A stretch of DNA of 64,000 bases from Clostridia bacterium. GTDB taxonomy: Bacteria; Bacillota; Clostridia; Lachnospirales; Lachnospiraceae. Shown here in pieces: positions 26,253-35,525 of the stretch. The stretch's first letter is position 1. The number at the start of each line of letters is the position of its first letter. The stretch is from positions 62,001-126,000 of the forward strand of contig CAJTFD010000010.1 of NCBI GenBank assembly GCA_910575625.1, in the 5' to 3' direction. The position numbers and the translations under genes were made by a program. Below the pieces are notes generated by a model. The model was not told the DNA's origin. It ran no database searches and was given only the letters and a program-made list of their open reading frames with translations.

Positions 26253-27041
26253 TTACCAACCTTTTTTTGCTGTTGTTTTTTTGTGCTTTTTTGATTTTTT
26301 AACTGTTACAGTTCCTTTTGCGGTAAATACAAAAACAGCAGAGATCATCAATGCCGCGATCATACTAAACAGACAGATCGATCTATTCCAATGTACAGCA
26401 GGATCGTAGCTTCGGTAACTGATCAAACCCAAACTTGCAGTAACAGGATAAAAATTTGATAATGTAACATTTCCAGAGGCGAACATACAACCGTAACCAT
26501 AAACAAAAGCAATGATTGTTCCGATCATGTGTCCGTTTGGTATATGGGCGGCGAATGCAATAACAGGCATGACTGCGATATACAAAAACAGACAGTTAAA
26601 AATGATCTGGATAGATGTCTGCAGTACTGATGCTGCAGAAATTCCCGGAAATCCCATCATCAGATCTGCGATTACTGTGAATGCCGCACTTACCAGCCCA
26701 AAAAACAAAGAAAGTAATGCACATACAAGCAGCTTCCCACACAACAAGCTGCTATACGAAACAGGTATCGTGAAAATGTTTTTCAGCGTATCGTCTTTCC
26801 CTTCCTTTGCTATGATATATCCGGCGATCAAAGTGATGCACATGGGAAAGATCATAGTAACATTATTTTTGATCACCTGTTCCGTAAAGAATGAAAATGT
26901 CCAAACTGTTCCGTCCAATGCTGTTGTGGAAAAAAGTGTTAATAGGACGGAAAGCAGCATCAGAAAAACACCTGCCCATATCATATGATACCGCTTTAAT
27001 TTCCATATTTCGGTCCTGACCATGCGAAGCATATCATTCAT
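26253..27041 (-). CDS. ABC transporter permease, lantibiotic-immunity (MutG/CprC) type
   Basis: The 262-aa protein has six hydrophobic segments in the ABC-2 arrangement, including WAGVFLMLLSVLLTLFSTT and ICLFSMIAALMISAVFVFTA, and a lysine-rich C-terminus. The conserved early KEGKDDTLKNIFTIPVSYSSLL segment is typical of MutE/MutG permeases. It overlaps the first permease by 8 bases. With the ATPase and the first permease it would form an exporter that removes cationic antimicrobial peptides from the membrane. Confidence 0.8.
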   Translation of the reverse strand: MNDMLRMVRTEIWKLKRYHMIWAGVFLMLLSVLLTLFSTTALDGTVWTFSFFTEQVIKNNVTMIFPMCITLIAGYIIAKEGKDDTLKNIFTIPVSYSSLLCGKLLVCALLSLFFGLVSAAFTVIADLMMGFPGISAASVLQTSIQIIFNCLFLYIAVMPVIAFAAHIPNGHMIGTIIAFVYGYGCMFASGNVTLSNFYPVTASLGLISYRSYDPAVHWNRSICLFSMIAALMISAVFVFTAKGTVTVKKSKKHKKTTAKKGW

Positions 27042-27831
27042 CCCCTCTCTTTTTATACATATGATCGATCCATATTACAGAAAGCAAAACAATAACGGCT
27101 AAAATAATGATCGTCTGAAATGTAGTCGGAATGAGATGTTCCAGTATTCCCACACCGTTCATAGTGCCATGTGCGGTCAGATTTCCTGCGCTCCATAAAG
27201 TTGTGAGCGGGATTGGCATGAGCCAGCACATGACTTTAGGCAGCGCACCAAAAGATGATTCGGCTGTCATACTTAGAACGCTATAAAAGACACATAGTAA
27301 AACAGAAAATACATAGTTCTTACTAAAGAAAACTACGAGAACGATCAACGGCAATGTCCCGGCTGTAATAAAAACCCCCATTTCCAGCGCAAAAAACAAT
27401 CTATAAGCAATGCTGTTTACTTCTGCGAGCATCCCACCGCACAGGATTGTTATAAGAGCCGATGTCAGACTAAAAATAATCCCAAAAAAGAACAAGACAA
27501 TTATTTTTGCCAAGATCATCTGTGTGCTTGTTATAGGGATCGTACGCAGGTTTTTAAATGTATCGTTATCCCGTTCCATAAAAAAGAGCATGGCTGCGAT
27601 CACCCCGATCATGCATGGCAAAAGCAGTTCCACCCCATATCCCATGACCGCCTGAAAATAATCGTTAAAAATATCTATTTTACTGTCATATTTCGCTGTT
27701 GTCTGCGTCATTGTCATCAATGCTGTCAGCGGCACAGGAAACAAAAATGCGGAAAAAACAACCAACCATATAAACTTTTTCCGTTTTAATTTTAAAAATT
27801 CACACACAAGAAGTTTAAGCAATCCCTTCAC
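27034..27831 (-). CDS. ABC transporter permease, lantibiotic-immunity (MutE/CprB) type
   Basis: The 265-aa protein has the same six-helix layout as the following permease and the matching MERDNDTFKNLRTIPITSTQM segment after helix two, showing that the two permeases are paralogues. It overlaps the ATPase gene by 17 bases. Together the two permeases supply the membrane part of one heteromeric exporter. Confidence 0.82.
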   Translation of the reverse strand: MKGLLKLLVCEFLKLKRKKFIWLVVFSAFLFPVPLTALMTMTQTTAKYDSKIDIFNDYFQAVMGYGVELLLPCMIGVIAAMLFFMERDNDTFKNLRTIPITSTQMILAKIIVLFFFGIIFSLTSALITILCGGMLAEVNSIAYRLFFALEMGVFITAGTLPLIVLVVFFSKNYVFSVLLCVFYSVLSMTAESSFGALPKVMCWLMPIPLTTLWSAGNLTAHGTMNGVGILEHLIPTTFQTIIILAVIVLLSVIWIDHMYKKRGDE

Positions 27832-28738
27832 CCCCTGTTACACGTTTGAAGTAATCTTCAAGGTTTTCTTCACAAGTATGGGCTTCCGATACTTCTAAGC
27901 CATTTTCTACAAAAGCAGTAACAATTTTTCCTATTGGCAGATCAAGGTTATGCACTTGTATATTGTGATCATCCTGTATGGTAAACTGGCTTTCATGGAA
28001 AATGCGTTCTAAGATCCTTGCCGCCTGTGCCGTATCAGAAACAATAAATCGGATATGTTTGTTGCTCTTGGCTTCCAGTTCTGCAAGGCTTTCTTCTTCC
28101 AGTAATACGCCGTGGTCGATAATGCCTATATCGTCAGCCAAAAGTGCGATCTCAGAAAGGATATGGCTGGAAATTAAAATTGTTTTTCCACGCTCAGTGC
28201 AGAGATTGCGGATAAAGGAGCGGACTTCTGCAATTCCGATCGGGTCGAGACCGTTGATCGGTTCGTCCAAGATCAAAAGTTCCGGGTCGTGCATGATCGC
28301 AAGGGCGATCGCTAAGCGCTGCTTCATGCCAAGTGAATATTGGGAAAATAGCTTTTTATCTTTGTAAGGCAGGCCGACCAGATCAAGTGCGTTTTTAATT
28401 GCGCTCCGGTTTGGCACTCCCCGCAGGGTGGCAAAAATGCGCAGGTTTTCGGTGGCGGTCAGATTAGGATAGAAGCCGGGGGATTCGATCAGACTTCCAA
28501 TACGGGGCAGCAGCTTTTTTTCATTTTCCGCCAGAGGCTTTCCCCAGATTGTCACTTTCCCGGAAGTCGGTCGTGTAAGTCCGAGGAGCATTTTCATTGT
28601 TGTCGTCTTTCCGGCTCCATTTCTGCCAAGCAGGCCATAGATACGCCCTTTTTGAACATGGATATCCAGATTGGCAACGCTTTTTTGTGTTCCATATTGC
28701 TTTGTAAGATCTTTCGTTTCAATTACATATTTGCTCAT
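27815..28738 (-). CDS. ABC transporter ATP-binding protein, antimicrobial-peptide resistance type
   Basis: The 307-aa ATPase has Walker A GRNGAGKTTTMKML, Q-loop region, signature YSLGMKQRLAIALA, Walker B LLILDEPINGLDP and a C-terminal extension of about 90 residues. It is first in the operon, with GGAGG before the ATG. It resembles CprA or the EpiF/MutF ATPases of lantibiotic self-protection. The promoter carries four 11-bp repeats, implying control by an OmpR-type regulator such as those encoded convergently at 21844 or 24040. Confidence 0.88.
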   Translation of the reverse strand: MSKYVIETKDLTKQYGTQKSVANLDIHVQKGRIYGLLGRNGAGKTTTMKMLLGLTRPTSGKVTIWGKPLAENEKKLLPRIGSLIESPGFYPNLTATENLRIFATLRGVPNRSAIKNALDLVGLPYKDKKLFSQYSLGMKQRLAIALAIMHDPELLILDEPINGLDPIGIAEVRSFIRNLCTERGKTILISSHILSEIALLADDIGIIDHGVLLEEESLAELEAKSNKHIRFIVSDTAQAARILERIFHESQFTIQDDHNIQVHNLDLPIGKIVTAFVENGLEVSEAHTCEENLEDYFKRVTGGEGIA

Positions 28739-28767
28739 TGTGAGACCTCCTTTTTTTTATGTCTATT

Positions 28768-28822
28768 ATTCTATCACGTCAATCTTGCACGAACCTTGCA
28801 TCAATCTTGCATTAACCTTGCA
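28768..28822 (-). promoter_or_regulatory. ABC-operon promoter with four 11-bp tandem repeats
   Basis: Reading the minus strand, four units of exactly 11 bases follow one another (plus-strand 28779-28822), each containing TGCAAG followed by R-T-T, that is TGCAAGGTTAA, TGCAAGATTGA, TGCAAGGTTCG and TGCAAGATTGA. A -10 box TAGAAT lies just downstream (28768-28773), and the expected -35 position (AGGTTC) falls inside the repeats and is poor. Helical-turn spacing and a weak -35 fit an activator of the OmpR family binding as dimers. Confidence 0.7.
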
Positions 28823-28977
28823 ATTTGGAGAGAGCAGATCTTTACAACTGTTCAGTCCGTCAAGGGGAAAACAGGGGGAAAGATTAGACACACTCTAGAT
28901 CTTCTTGACGATCTGCGGCCAAAAAAAGTATAATCGATCCGTATAGCAGTTTTACAAAATATGAGGAGCGAATGAGT

Positions 28978-30111
28978 ATGCGCAGAGAAAAAGGGAGTAG
29001 TCTCCACCTTGATCTGAAAAAAGAAAACAGGAACAAAATTTTTAATAAGATACGGGAAGCAGTTGAGATATCTGCCCCAGCCCTCTCCTATGAACTCCAG
29101 CTGAGCAGGCCGACAGTCAAGCAGAATCTGGATGAGCTTTTGGAGGAGGGCTATATCTATGAAAATGGGACATTCGGGCACACAGGGGGCCGGCGGGCGA
29201 AAGCATACTCTGTGGCGGCAAAGAGCAAAGTGGCGGTTGGTATCGATCTGACGCGGCATCACATCACGGTGATCATGATCGACCTGTGCGCAGAGCTGAT
29301 CTATGAAAAGCGGATCCGGGCGGATTTTTCTCAGGAGGACAGTTATTATAAGAAATTAGGCGAACTGACAGAGGAGGCCGTGGCATCCGTGCAGATCAAA
29401 GAGGAGGCGGTGCTCGGTGTGGGGATCACAGTCCCGGGTCTTATCACGGAGGACCACCAGACGGTCTTTTTTGGGAAGATCCTAGGGTTTACGGGATTGA
29501 CAGCGGCTGAGATCGGGAAATATATCCCTTATCCATGCAGGATGTACAATGATGCAGATGCAGCCGGATATGCGGAGATATCCAAAAGTGAGGATCTGAC
29601 GGATGCCTTTTATATCAGTCTGAGCAATAATGTGGGCGGTTCGGTCCTGATCGATCATAAGGTGTACAAGGGAGAGGGGGCCAGGAGCGGCGAGATCGGG
29701 CATATGACGATCCAGCCGGGCGGCAGGGCGTGTTACTGTGGGCAGAAGGGGTGTTTTGAAGCGTACTGCAATGCGGGGATCCTGGCGGGAGGATGTGACG
29801 GGGATCTGAGGATTTTTTTTGAAAGACTGGAACAGGGGGACGCGCGGTGCAGCCAGCTCTGGGAGGAGTATCTGCATCATCTGGCGATCGCGGTCAACAA
29901 TGTGCGCATGCTCTTTGACTGTAAGATCATCATAGGCGGATATGTGGGGGAGCATTTTGAGAAATATCTCCCGAGCTTGAAACGGATGGCGGCAGAACGG
30001 AATACGTTTGAGGAGGATGCAGACTATCTGCGGGTGTGCGCCGTGAAAAAGGAAGCTCTGGCATTGGGGGGCGCACTGCCGTATGTCCACGGATTTTTGA
30101 AAAATATATGA
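28978..30111 (+). CDS. ROK-family transcriptional regulator (NagC/XylR-like)
   Basis: The 377-aa protein has an N-terminal helix-turn-helix (ISAPALSYELQLSRPTVKQNLDELLEEG) followed by a ROK sugar-kinase-like domain with GIDLTRHHITV, GVGITVPGLI, GEIGHMTI and the zinc motif CYCGQKGCFEAYC. I chose the second ATG (28978), 9 bases after GAGGAG. It is upstream of, and in the same direction as, a polyol-type dehydrogenase whose promoter carries a palindrome, so the regulator probably represses that gene in response to a sugar or polyol. Confidence 0.87.
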   Translation: MRREKGSSLHLDLKKENRNKIFNKIREAVEISAPALSYELQLSRPTVKQNLDELLEEGYIYENGTFGHTGGRRAKAYSVAAKSKVAVGIDLTRHHITVIMIDLCAELIYEKRIRADFSQEDSYYKKLGELTEEAVASVQIKEEAVLGVGITVPGLITEDHQTVFFGKILGFTGLTAAEIGKYIPYPCRMYNDADAAGYAEISKSEDLTDAFYISLSNNVGGSVLIDHKVYKGEGARSGEIGHMTIQPGGRACYCGQKGCFEAYCNAGILAGGCDGDLRIFFERLEQGDARCSQLWEEYLHHLAIAVNNVRMLFDCKIIIGGYVGEHFEKYLPSLKRMAAERNTFEEDADYLRVCAVKKEALALGGALPYVHGFLKNI

Positions 30112-30213
30112 GAGGGATGGATGAGGATCCTGCGGGTATATCTTTATGAGATATCCGTGGGATTTTTGTATTTATATACAAAAATAGAGCGATAAAAATA
30201 GGAAAAATGTAAA

Positions 30214-30242
30214 TTGACAAAAAGACACACAGATTATAAAAT
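30214..30242 (+). promoter_or_regulatory. promoter of the alcohol dehydrogenase gene
   Basis: TTGACA (30214-30219) and TAAAAT (30237-30242) are separated by 17 bases, an excellent housekeeping promoter. Confidence 0.7.
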
Positions 30243-30248
30243 CAAATA

Positions 30249-30265
30249 TGTAAAATAGATTTACA
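30249..30265. promoter_or_regulatory. palindromic operator, probable ROK-regulator site
   Basis: TGTAAA and TTTACA form a perfect 6-bp inverted repeat around ATAGA, placed exactly over the predicted transcription start. This position fits repression by the adjacent ROK regulator (inference). Confidence 0.55.
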
Positions 30266-30296
30266 AAACAAATGGACTCAAAAAGGAGGATAACAT

Positions 30297-31373
30297 ATGT
30301 GTACGATCCCAAAAACAATGAAAGCATTGGTGGCATATGGAAAAGGAGATTACAGATTGGAAATGGAGTATCCGACGCCGGTATGCGGTCCCGACGATAT
30401 CATCATCAAGACGGAAGGCTGCGGTGTGTGTGCAGGTGATCTGAAATGTCACCATGGGGCAGCGATGTTTTGGGGAGATGATGTGCAGCCTGCATGGGTG
30501 GAGCCTCCGTTCATACCCGGACATGAATTTCTGGGGCGCGTCGTGGAGCTGGGGGAGAATGTGAAGGATTTTAAACTGGGGGAGCGGATCACAGCAGATC
30601 AGATCGTGCCCTGTGGGGAGTGCAGGTTCTGTAAGAGCGGGAAATATTGGATGTGCCAGCCCCATGCCACATTTGGATTCCAAAAAGGGAACAACGGCGG
30701 GATGGCAGAATATGTCCGTTATCCGAAAACAGCGGTCATTTCCCGTGTGCCGGAAAATATGTGTTTGGAAAAAGCGCTGTTGATCGAGCCCTATGGCTGT
30801 TCCAAGCACGCGGTGGACCGCGCACAGATCCGCAATGAGGATGTGGTCGTCATTTCCGGCGCGGGGACATTAGGGCTTGGGATGGTCACATATGCCAGGA
30901 TGCAGAACCCATCAAAGCTGATCGTATTGGATATGATGGATGCGCGTTTGGAAAAGGCGAAAGAGTTCGGGGCCGATATCGTTATGAACCCCGGCCGGGA
31001 GGATGTTGTGGGAAAAGTGATGCAGCTCACAGACGGATATGGGTGTGATATCTATATCGAGGCCACCGGCCACCCGTCCAGTGTACAGCAGGGGCTGGAT
31101 ATGGTGCGGAAACTTGGGAGATTTGTAGAGTTCAGTGTGTTTGGCGAGCCTGCCACGATAGACTGGTCGATCATAGGGGATCGGAAAGAACTGGATGTGC
31201 TCGGGGCCCATTTGAGTCCGTACTGTTATCCGTTCGTGATCGAGAATATCGCAAGCGGGAAGCTGAAGACGGATGGGATCGTCTCAAAAATGTTCCCGGT
31301 CGAAGAGTGGGAGAAGGCATTTGAATACGCGTCTGGTAAATATGGGGATCTGAAAGTGGCGATCAGATTCTGA
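30297..31373 (+). CDS. zinc-dependent medium-chain dehydrogenase, erythritol/threitol dehydrogenase-like
   Basis: The 358-aa enzyme has the catalytic zinc ligands (GCGVCAGDLKCHH and PGHEFLGRV), the structural zinc loop CGECRFCKSGKYWMC and the NAD-binding GAGTLGLGMV. The overall sequence, including the unusual GDDVQPAWVEPPFIPGHE insert, resembles erythritol/L-threitol dehydrogenases and related polyol oxidoreductases; the exact substrate is not certain. AAAAAGGAGG lies 8 bases before the ATG. It follows the ROK regulator but has its own promoter. Confidence 0.82.
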   Translation: MCTIPKTMKALVAYGKGDYRLEMEYPTPVCGPDDIIIKTEGCGVCAGDLKCHHGAAMFWGDDVQPAWVEPPFIPGHEFLGRVVELGENVKDFKLGERITADQIVPCGECRFCKSGKYWMCQPHATFGFQKGNNGGMAEYVRYPKTAVISRVPENMCLEKALLIEPYGCSKHAVDRAQIRNEDVVVISGAGTLGLGMVTYARMQNPSKLIVLDMMDARLEKAKEFGADIVMNPGREDVVGKVMQLTDGYGCDIYIEATGHPSSVQQGLDMVRKLGRFVEFSVFGEPATIDWSIIGDRKELDVLGAHLSPYCYPFVIENIASGKLKTDGIVSKMFPVEEWEKAFEYASGKYGDLKVAIRF

Positions 31374-31404
31374 GATCTTTAACGATTTAATAATATATTT
31401 TTTT

Positions 31405-31463
31405 ACGGGTTAAAGCAGAAAAACAAAGATTTTTTGACTTTAACCCGTTCTTTGTGTTAAACT
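31405..31463 (+). promoter_or_regulatory. hisH-hisF promoter region with an overlapping 11-bp inverted repeat
   Basis: ACGGGTTAAAG (31405-31415) and CTTTAACCCGT (31438-31448) are perfect inverted copies 22 bases apart. The second arm overlaps a promoter-like TTGACT (31434-31439) and TAAACT (31458-31463). It may be an operator, or the stem may end the upstream dehydrogenase transcript, although no clean T-run follows. Confidence 0.5.
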
Positions 31464-31514
31464 ATACCAAAGATGTTTTTTTACAGAAAAAGGATAAAAA
31501 GGAAATTTGCGTAT

Positions 31515-32144
31515 ATGATAACAATAATCGACTACGATGCCGGGAATATGAAGAGCGTGGAAAAAGCGCTGCTCCACCTGGGCGAGGAGGTGCAGGTCAC
31601 CCGGCGGGCAGAAGACATCCTCTGTGCGGATAAGGTGATCCTGCCGGGGGTGGGCAATTTCGGCAGCGCCATGGGGAAGCTGGACGAGTATGGGCTGACG
31701 GATGTGATCCGCCAGGTCTGTGAAAAGGGCACGCCTTTTCTGGGGATCTGTCTGGGTCTGCAGCTTTTGTTTGAGGAGAGCGCGGAATCTCCGGGTGTAA
31801 AAGGATTGGGCATCTTACCGGGGAAGATCTGTCGTATCCCAAAAGCGTCAGGATTGAAGATCCCTCACATGGGATGGAATGCGCTGCATCTGCCGCGGAC
31901 GGGCCGACTGTTCGCGGGCGTCCCGGAGGGGGCGTATGTGTATTTTGTACATTCTTTTTATCTGCAGGCGGCGGATGAGAGGATGGTGGCGGCGGAGACG
32001 GATTACGGTGTGGGGATCCACGCGTCGGTGGAATGGGGAAATGTATTTGCCTGTCAGTTCCATCCGGAGAAGAGCGGGGATCTGGGGCTTACGATCCTTC
32101 AAAATTTTGCAGGGCTGGATAAAGGCACCGAGGGGGTGGGCTGA
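31515..32144 (+). CDS. hisH: imidazole glycerol phosphate synthase, glutaminase subunit
   Basis: HisH releases ammonia from glutamine and passes it to HisF for the fifth step of histidine synthesis. The 209-aa protein has [18 protein letters not shown], the nucleophile cysteine in [16 protein letters not shown] and the His/Glu dyad in CQFHPEKSG. The ATG at 31515 follows AAGGA. The stop overlaps the hisF ATG. No other his genes lie nearby, so the pathway is split in this genome or the pair serves a special role. Confidence 0.92.
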   Translation: MITIIDYDAGNMKSVEKALLHLGEEVQVTRRAEDILCADKVILPGVGNFGSAMGKLDEYGLTDVIRQVCEKGTPFLGICLGLQLLFEESAESPGVKGLGILPGKICRIPKASGLKIPHMGWNALHLPRTGRLFAGVPEGAYVYFVHSFYLQAADERMVAAETDYGVGIHASVEWGNVFACQFHPEKSGDLGLTILQNFAGLDKGTEGVG

Positions 32145-32908
32145 TGTTTACGAAACGGATCATACCCTGTCTGGATGTGGATAAAGGACGGGTGGTGAAA
32201 GGGATCAATTTTGTGGATCTAAGGGATGCCGGAGATCCGGTGGAGGTGGGCCGGGCCTATGGACAGGCCGGTGCGGATGAACTGGTCTTTTTGGACATCA
32301 CGGCTTCCTCAGACCGGCGGGAGACTGTGGTGGATATGGTGCGCAAGGTGGCGGAGCAGGTCTTCATCCCGTTCACCGTGGGAGGCGGGATCCGAACGGT
32401 GGAGGATTTCAGGCTCCTTTTGCGGGAGGGGGCGGATAAGATCTCCATCAATTCGGCGGCGATCGACAACCCGTCACTGATCCACGATGCGGCCATGAAA
32501 TTCGGCAGTCAGTGCGTGGTGGTGGCTGTGGATGCCAAGAGAAGGGATGACGGCAGCGGCTGGAACATCTACAAGAACGGCGGCCGGCTGGACATGGGGA
32601 TCGATGCGTTAAAGTGGGTCCGAAAGGCCGAGAGCCTGGGGGCCGGTGAGATCCTCCTGACCAGTATGGACTGTGACGGCACGAAGGCCGGATACGATCT
32701 GAGCCTGACCCGGGCGGTGGCGGATGCCGTGTCGATCCCGGTGATCGCCTCGGGCGGCGCCGGGACGCTGGAACATTTTTATGAAGCCCTGACAATGGGG
32801 GGCGCGGACGCGGCATTGGCGGCGTCGTTGTTCCATTATAAAGAATTAGAGATTTCAGAGGTAAAAGAGTATTTAGCAAAAAGAGATGTCCCCGTGCGGA
32901 TATCTTAA
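32144..32908 (+). CDS. hisF: imidazole glycerol phosphate synthase, cyclase subunit
   Basis: HisF is a TIM barrel that uses ammonia from HisH to make imidazole glycerol phosphate and AICAR. The 254-aa protein has the catalytic aspartate in [17 protein letters not shown], the second catalytic Asp in [15 protein letters not shown], and phosphate loops [11 protein letters not shown] and [11 protein letters not shown]. It starts within the hisH stop codon, the usual coupling for the two subunits. Confidence 0.94.
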   Translation: MFTKRIIPCLDVDKGRVVKGINFVDLRDAGDPVEVGRAYGQAGADELVFLDITASSDRRETVVDMVRKVAEQVFIPFTVGGGIRTVEDFRLLLREGADKISINSAAIDNPSLIHDAAMKFGSQCVVVAVDAKRRDDGSGWNIYKNGGRLDMGIDALKWVRKAESLGAGEILLTSMDCDGTKAGYDLSLTRAVADAVSIPVIASGGAGTLEHFYEALTMGGADAALAASLFHYKELEISEVKEYLAKRDVPVRIS

Positions 32909-32941
32909 GATCAGATCTTACAAAAGAAGGGAGCGATCATC

Positions 32942-33616
32942 ATGCCGCCATTAGCAGGCCAATGGCTGGATGCCCTCCAGGGGGAATTTAAGAAACCATA
33001 TTACCACAGTCTGTTCAAGACTATCAACGAGGAGTACAAGACGAGACAGATCTTTCCTCCCGCGGATGATGTCTTCAATGCATTTCATTTTACACCTTTA
33101 AATGAAGTGAAAGTGGTCATCTTAGGGCAGGATCCGTACCACAACCAGGGGCAGGCCCACGGATTGTGCTTTTCGGTGAAGAAGGGGGTGGAGATCCCGC
33201 CGTCTCTGGTCAATATCTACCAGGAGCTCCACGACGACCTGGGCTGTTACATCCCGAACAACGGGTATCTGGAAAAGTGGGCCAGACAGGGAGTCCTCCT
33301 TCTAAACACGGTCCTGACCGTGCGGGCGCACCAGGCCAATTCACACAGGAATATAGGCTGGGAGGAATTTACCGACGCGGCGATCCGTGTGCTGGATGAT
33401 CAGGATCAGCCTATGGTGTTCATCCTGTGGGGACGGCCGGCCCAGGCAAAAAAACGGATGCTGCACAACCCGGCCCATCTGATCTTGGAAGCGCCCCATC
33501 CAAGCCCCTTGTCTGCCAGGAGAGGCTTTTTTGGGAGCAAGCCGTTTAGCCAGACCAATGCTTTTTTGGAGAGCCGGGGCCTTAGCCCCATTGACTGGCA
33601 GATTGAGAACATTTGA
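32942..33616 (+). CDS. ung: uracil-DNA glycosylase
   Basis: Ung removes uracil from DNA. The 224-aa protein has the family-1 signatures: the water-activating Asp in ILGQDPYHNQGQAHGL, NTVLTV, and the minor-groove loop HPSPLSARRGFFGSKPFS with the catalytic histidine. AGAAGGGAG precedes the ATG. It lies 33 bases after hisF and 19 bases before a flippase gene, with no visible functional link to either. Confidence 0.94.
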   Translation: MPPLAGQWLDALQGEFKKPYYHSLFKTINEEYKTRQIFPPADDVFNAFHFTPLNEVKVVILGQDPYHNQGQAHGLCFSVKKGVEIPPSLVNIYQELHDDLGCYIPNNGYLEKWARQGVLLLNTVLTVRAHQANSHRNIGWEEFTDAAIRVLDDQDQPMVFILWGRPAQAKKRMLHNPAHLILEAPHPSPLSARRGFFGSKPFSQTNAFLESRGLSPIDWQIENI

Positions 33617-33635
33617 AAAAGACTGAGGATGAGTG

Positions 33636-35261
33636 ATGAGTTCCAAACGTAATGTATTGGTGAAAAACGCTTCATTTCTTATGGCGGCGGCATTGATCTC
33701 AAAGGTCGTGGGCCTGCTCTATAAAAGTCCGCTGACCCGCATCGTGGGGGCGGACGGCATGGCCTATTACGGTCTGGCGCAGCAGGCATATCTGATCCTT
33801 TTGATGATCGCATCGTACAGCATCCCCCAGGCGGTCTCCAAGATCATCGCTGAGAAACTGGCCCAGGGGGAATATCGCAATGCCCAGAAATATTTTAAGG
33901 GATCCCTGCTGTATGCGACGGTGGCGGGCGGTGCCGTGGCGCTCTTCTGTCTGGTGGGGGCCAGCATCCTGATCCCCAGCAACCAGCAGGGGGCGACGCT
34001 GGCGCTGCGGGTGTTGTCGCCGACGATCTTTTTATCGGGTATCTTAGGCGTGTACAGAGGGTATTTCCAGGCGTACCGGAATATGGTCCCCACCTCGATC
34101 TCCCAGATCCTGGAACAGTTTGCAAATGCGGCATTCAGTATCCTGGCGGCCTGGTTTTTCATCGAAGTCGTGGCGGGCAGTGACAAGGACAGCATCGATC
34201 GCTGGGGTGCGGCCGGCGGGACGATCGGCACGGGGGTCGGCGTGGTCGCCGCACTCTTGTTCGTCCTGGTGGTCTATCATCTGAATCGGAAGATCATCCA
34301 GAAGAAGATCGCATCGGACCAGACGGGGCAGGAGGAGAGCTATCAGGAAGTCATCGGGGTCATCCTGCGGATGGTGACGCCGATCATACTGAGTGCTTTT
34401 ATCTATAATGTAAATGGATATATCGATGGGTATCTTTTTTCAGAGATCTTAGGACATCAGGGGTTTGAGGATGAGGGGATCCGGATGCTGTATACGGAAT
34501 ATTCGATCTATTTCCTCTCGATCATCAATATCCCGCTGACTTTATCCAGCGCCGCGCCCACGTCCATGATACCGGAAGTGTCCGCCGCGTACGCCCGGGA
34601 CCACTTGGAACTGGCCAACAGGAAAGTGGATCAGGCGGTGCAGCTGTCCATGTTCATCTCCATCCCCTCAGCGGTGGGGCTGGCAGTGCTGTCCCAGCCG
34701 ATCGTGCGGATCTTGTTCCCGGATACGATCGGGACGGCGGGGCTGCTCCTGACTGTGGGGGCGGTCACGGTGGTCTTAAATGGACTCTCCAATATCTCAA
34801 ATGGAGTGCTCCAGGGCATCGGTCTGCCCAATCTGCCCATGCGCAACGCGGCGATCGCCCTGGTGGTGGATGTGTCCTCCCTGGTGGTGATGCTCTTGAC
34901 CACAGGGCTTGGGATCTTGGCGGTGGTCTTGGCGATCATCATCTACTCGGTGCTCATCTGCATCCTAAATGACCGGTCCATGAAAAAATATCTGGGCTAT
35001 AAAAATAAATGGGTCGATGCGTATCTGATCCCGTTCCTGGCTTCGATACCCATGGCGTTGGCTGCGTGGCTCTTGTTCATGGGCGTCTATTTCCTGATCC
35101 CGTCGGATCTGTTGGGACTGGCGGTGTCGGTGCCTCTTGCGGCGGTGGTGTATGTGGTGCTGTATATCGTGATCGCCAGGGTGCCGGAGGAGGAATTGCG
35201 GGCGTTTCCTTTTGGCGGGATCTTGGTGCGGATCGCGGGGATATTGAGGATCTATGGGTGA
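33636..35261 (+). CDS. MurJ/SpoVB-type polysaccharide or lipid II flippase
   Basis: The 541-aa membrane protein has about 14 hydrophobic helices and starts with the MVF/SpoVB pattern NASFLMAAALISKVVGLLYKSPLTRIVG, then GMAYYGLAQQAYLILLMIAS. Charged residues inside helix one (K/R near the N-terminus) are typical of SpoVB/MurJ flippases that move lipid-linked cell-wall precursors. I chose ATG 33636 over the preceding GTG. Whether it handles lipid II, a spore-cortex precursor or another glycan cannot be decided here. Confidence 0.85.
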   Translation: MSSKRNVLVKNASFLMAAALISKVVGLLYKSPLTRIVGADGMAYYGLAQQAYLILLMIASYSIPQAVSKIIAEKLAQGEYRNAQKYFKGSLLYATVAGGAVALFCLVGASILIPSNQQGATLALRVLSPTIFLSGILGVYRGYFQAYRNMVPTSISQILEQFANAAFSILAAWFFIEVVAGSDKDSIDRWGAAGGTIGTGVGVVAALLFVLVVYHLNRKIIQKKIASDQTGQEESYQEVIGVILRMVTPIILSAFIYNVNGYIDGYLFSEILGHQGFEDEGIRMLYTEYSIYFLSIINIPLTLSSAAPTSMIPEVSAAYARDHLELANRKVDQAVQLSMFISIPSAVGLAVLSQPIVRILFPDTIGTAGLLLTVGAVTVVLNGLSNISNGVLQGIGLPNLPMRNAAIALVVDVSSLVVMLLTTGLGILAVVLAIIIYSVLICILNDRSMKKYLGYKNKWVDAYLIPFLASIPMALAAWLLFMGVYFLIPSDLLGLAVSVPLAAVVYVVLYIVIARVPEEELRAFPFGGILVRIAGILRIYG

Positions 35262-35448
35262 TCAAGATAAGAGGATATATCCCAGTCTTTGTGCATGTGA
35301 AAGGAGGGATCCAAAAGTATTATGCGCATATGCTGGATAACATATGACCTGTCCTGGATGGAGTGTTCAGTTATCGGTGGGGAGGACGGAGGGATCGTAT
35401 GTCAATAAATGGATCTGTCAGATCCGGAGCGAAAAAAAAGAACAACTC

Positions 35449-35477
35449 TTGACAACAAAATGGTATTTTAATATAAT
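35449..35477 (+). promoter_or_regulatory. strong promoter of the amino-acid ABC transporter operon
   Basis: A perfect TTGACA (35449-35454) and perfect TATAAT (35472-35477) with a 17-base spacer. A GGATCT-GTC-AGATCC palindrome lies about 25 bases upstream (35411-35425). The rest of the 264-base gap holds nothing recognisable. Confidence 0.8.
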
Positions 35478-35525
35478 CGATAGAGTATACGTTTGGGGAA
35501 TTAAAAAAAGAGGAGGAGATTTTCC

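Noticed and set aside
28779-28822. CRISPR-like array
   Set aside because: The four repeats are 11 bases with no spacers; they are promoter elements. No CRISPR array was seen anywhere in the window.
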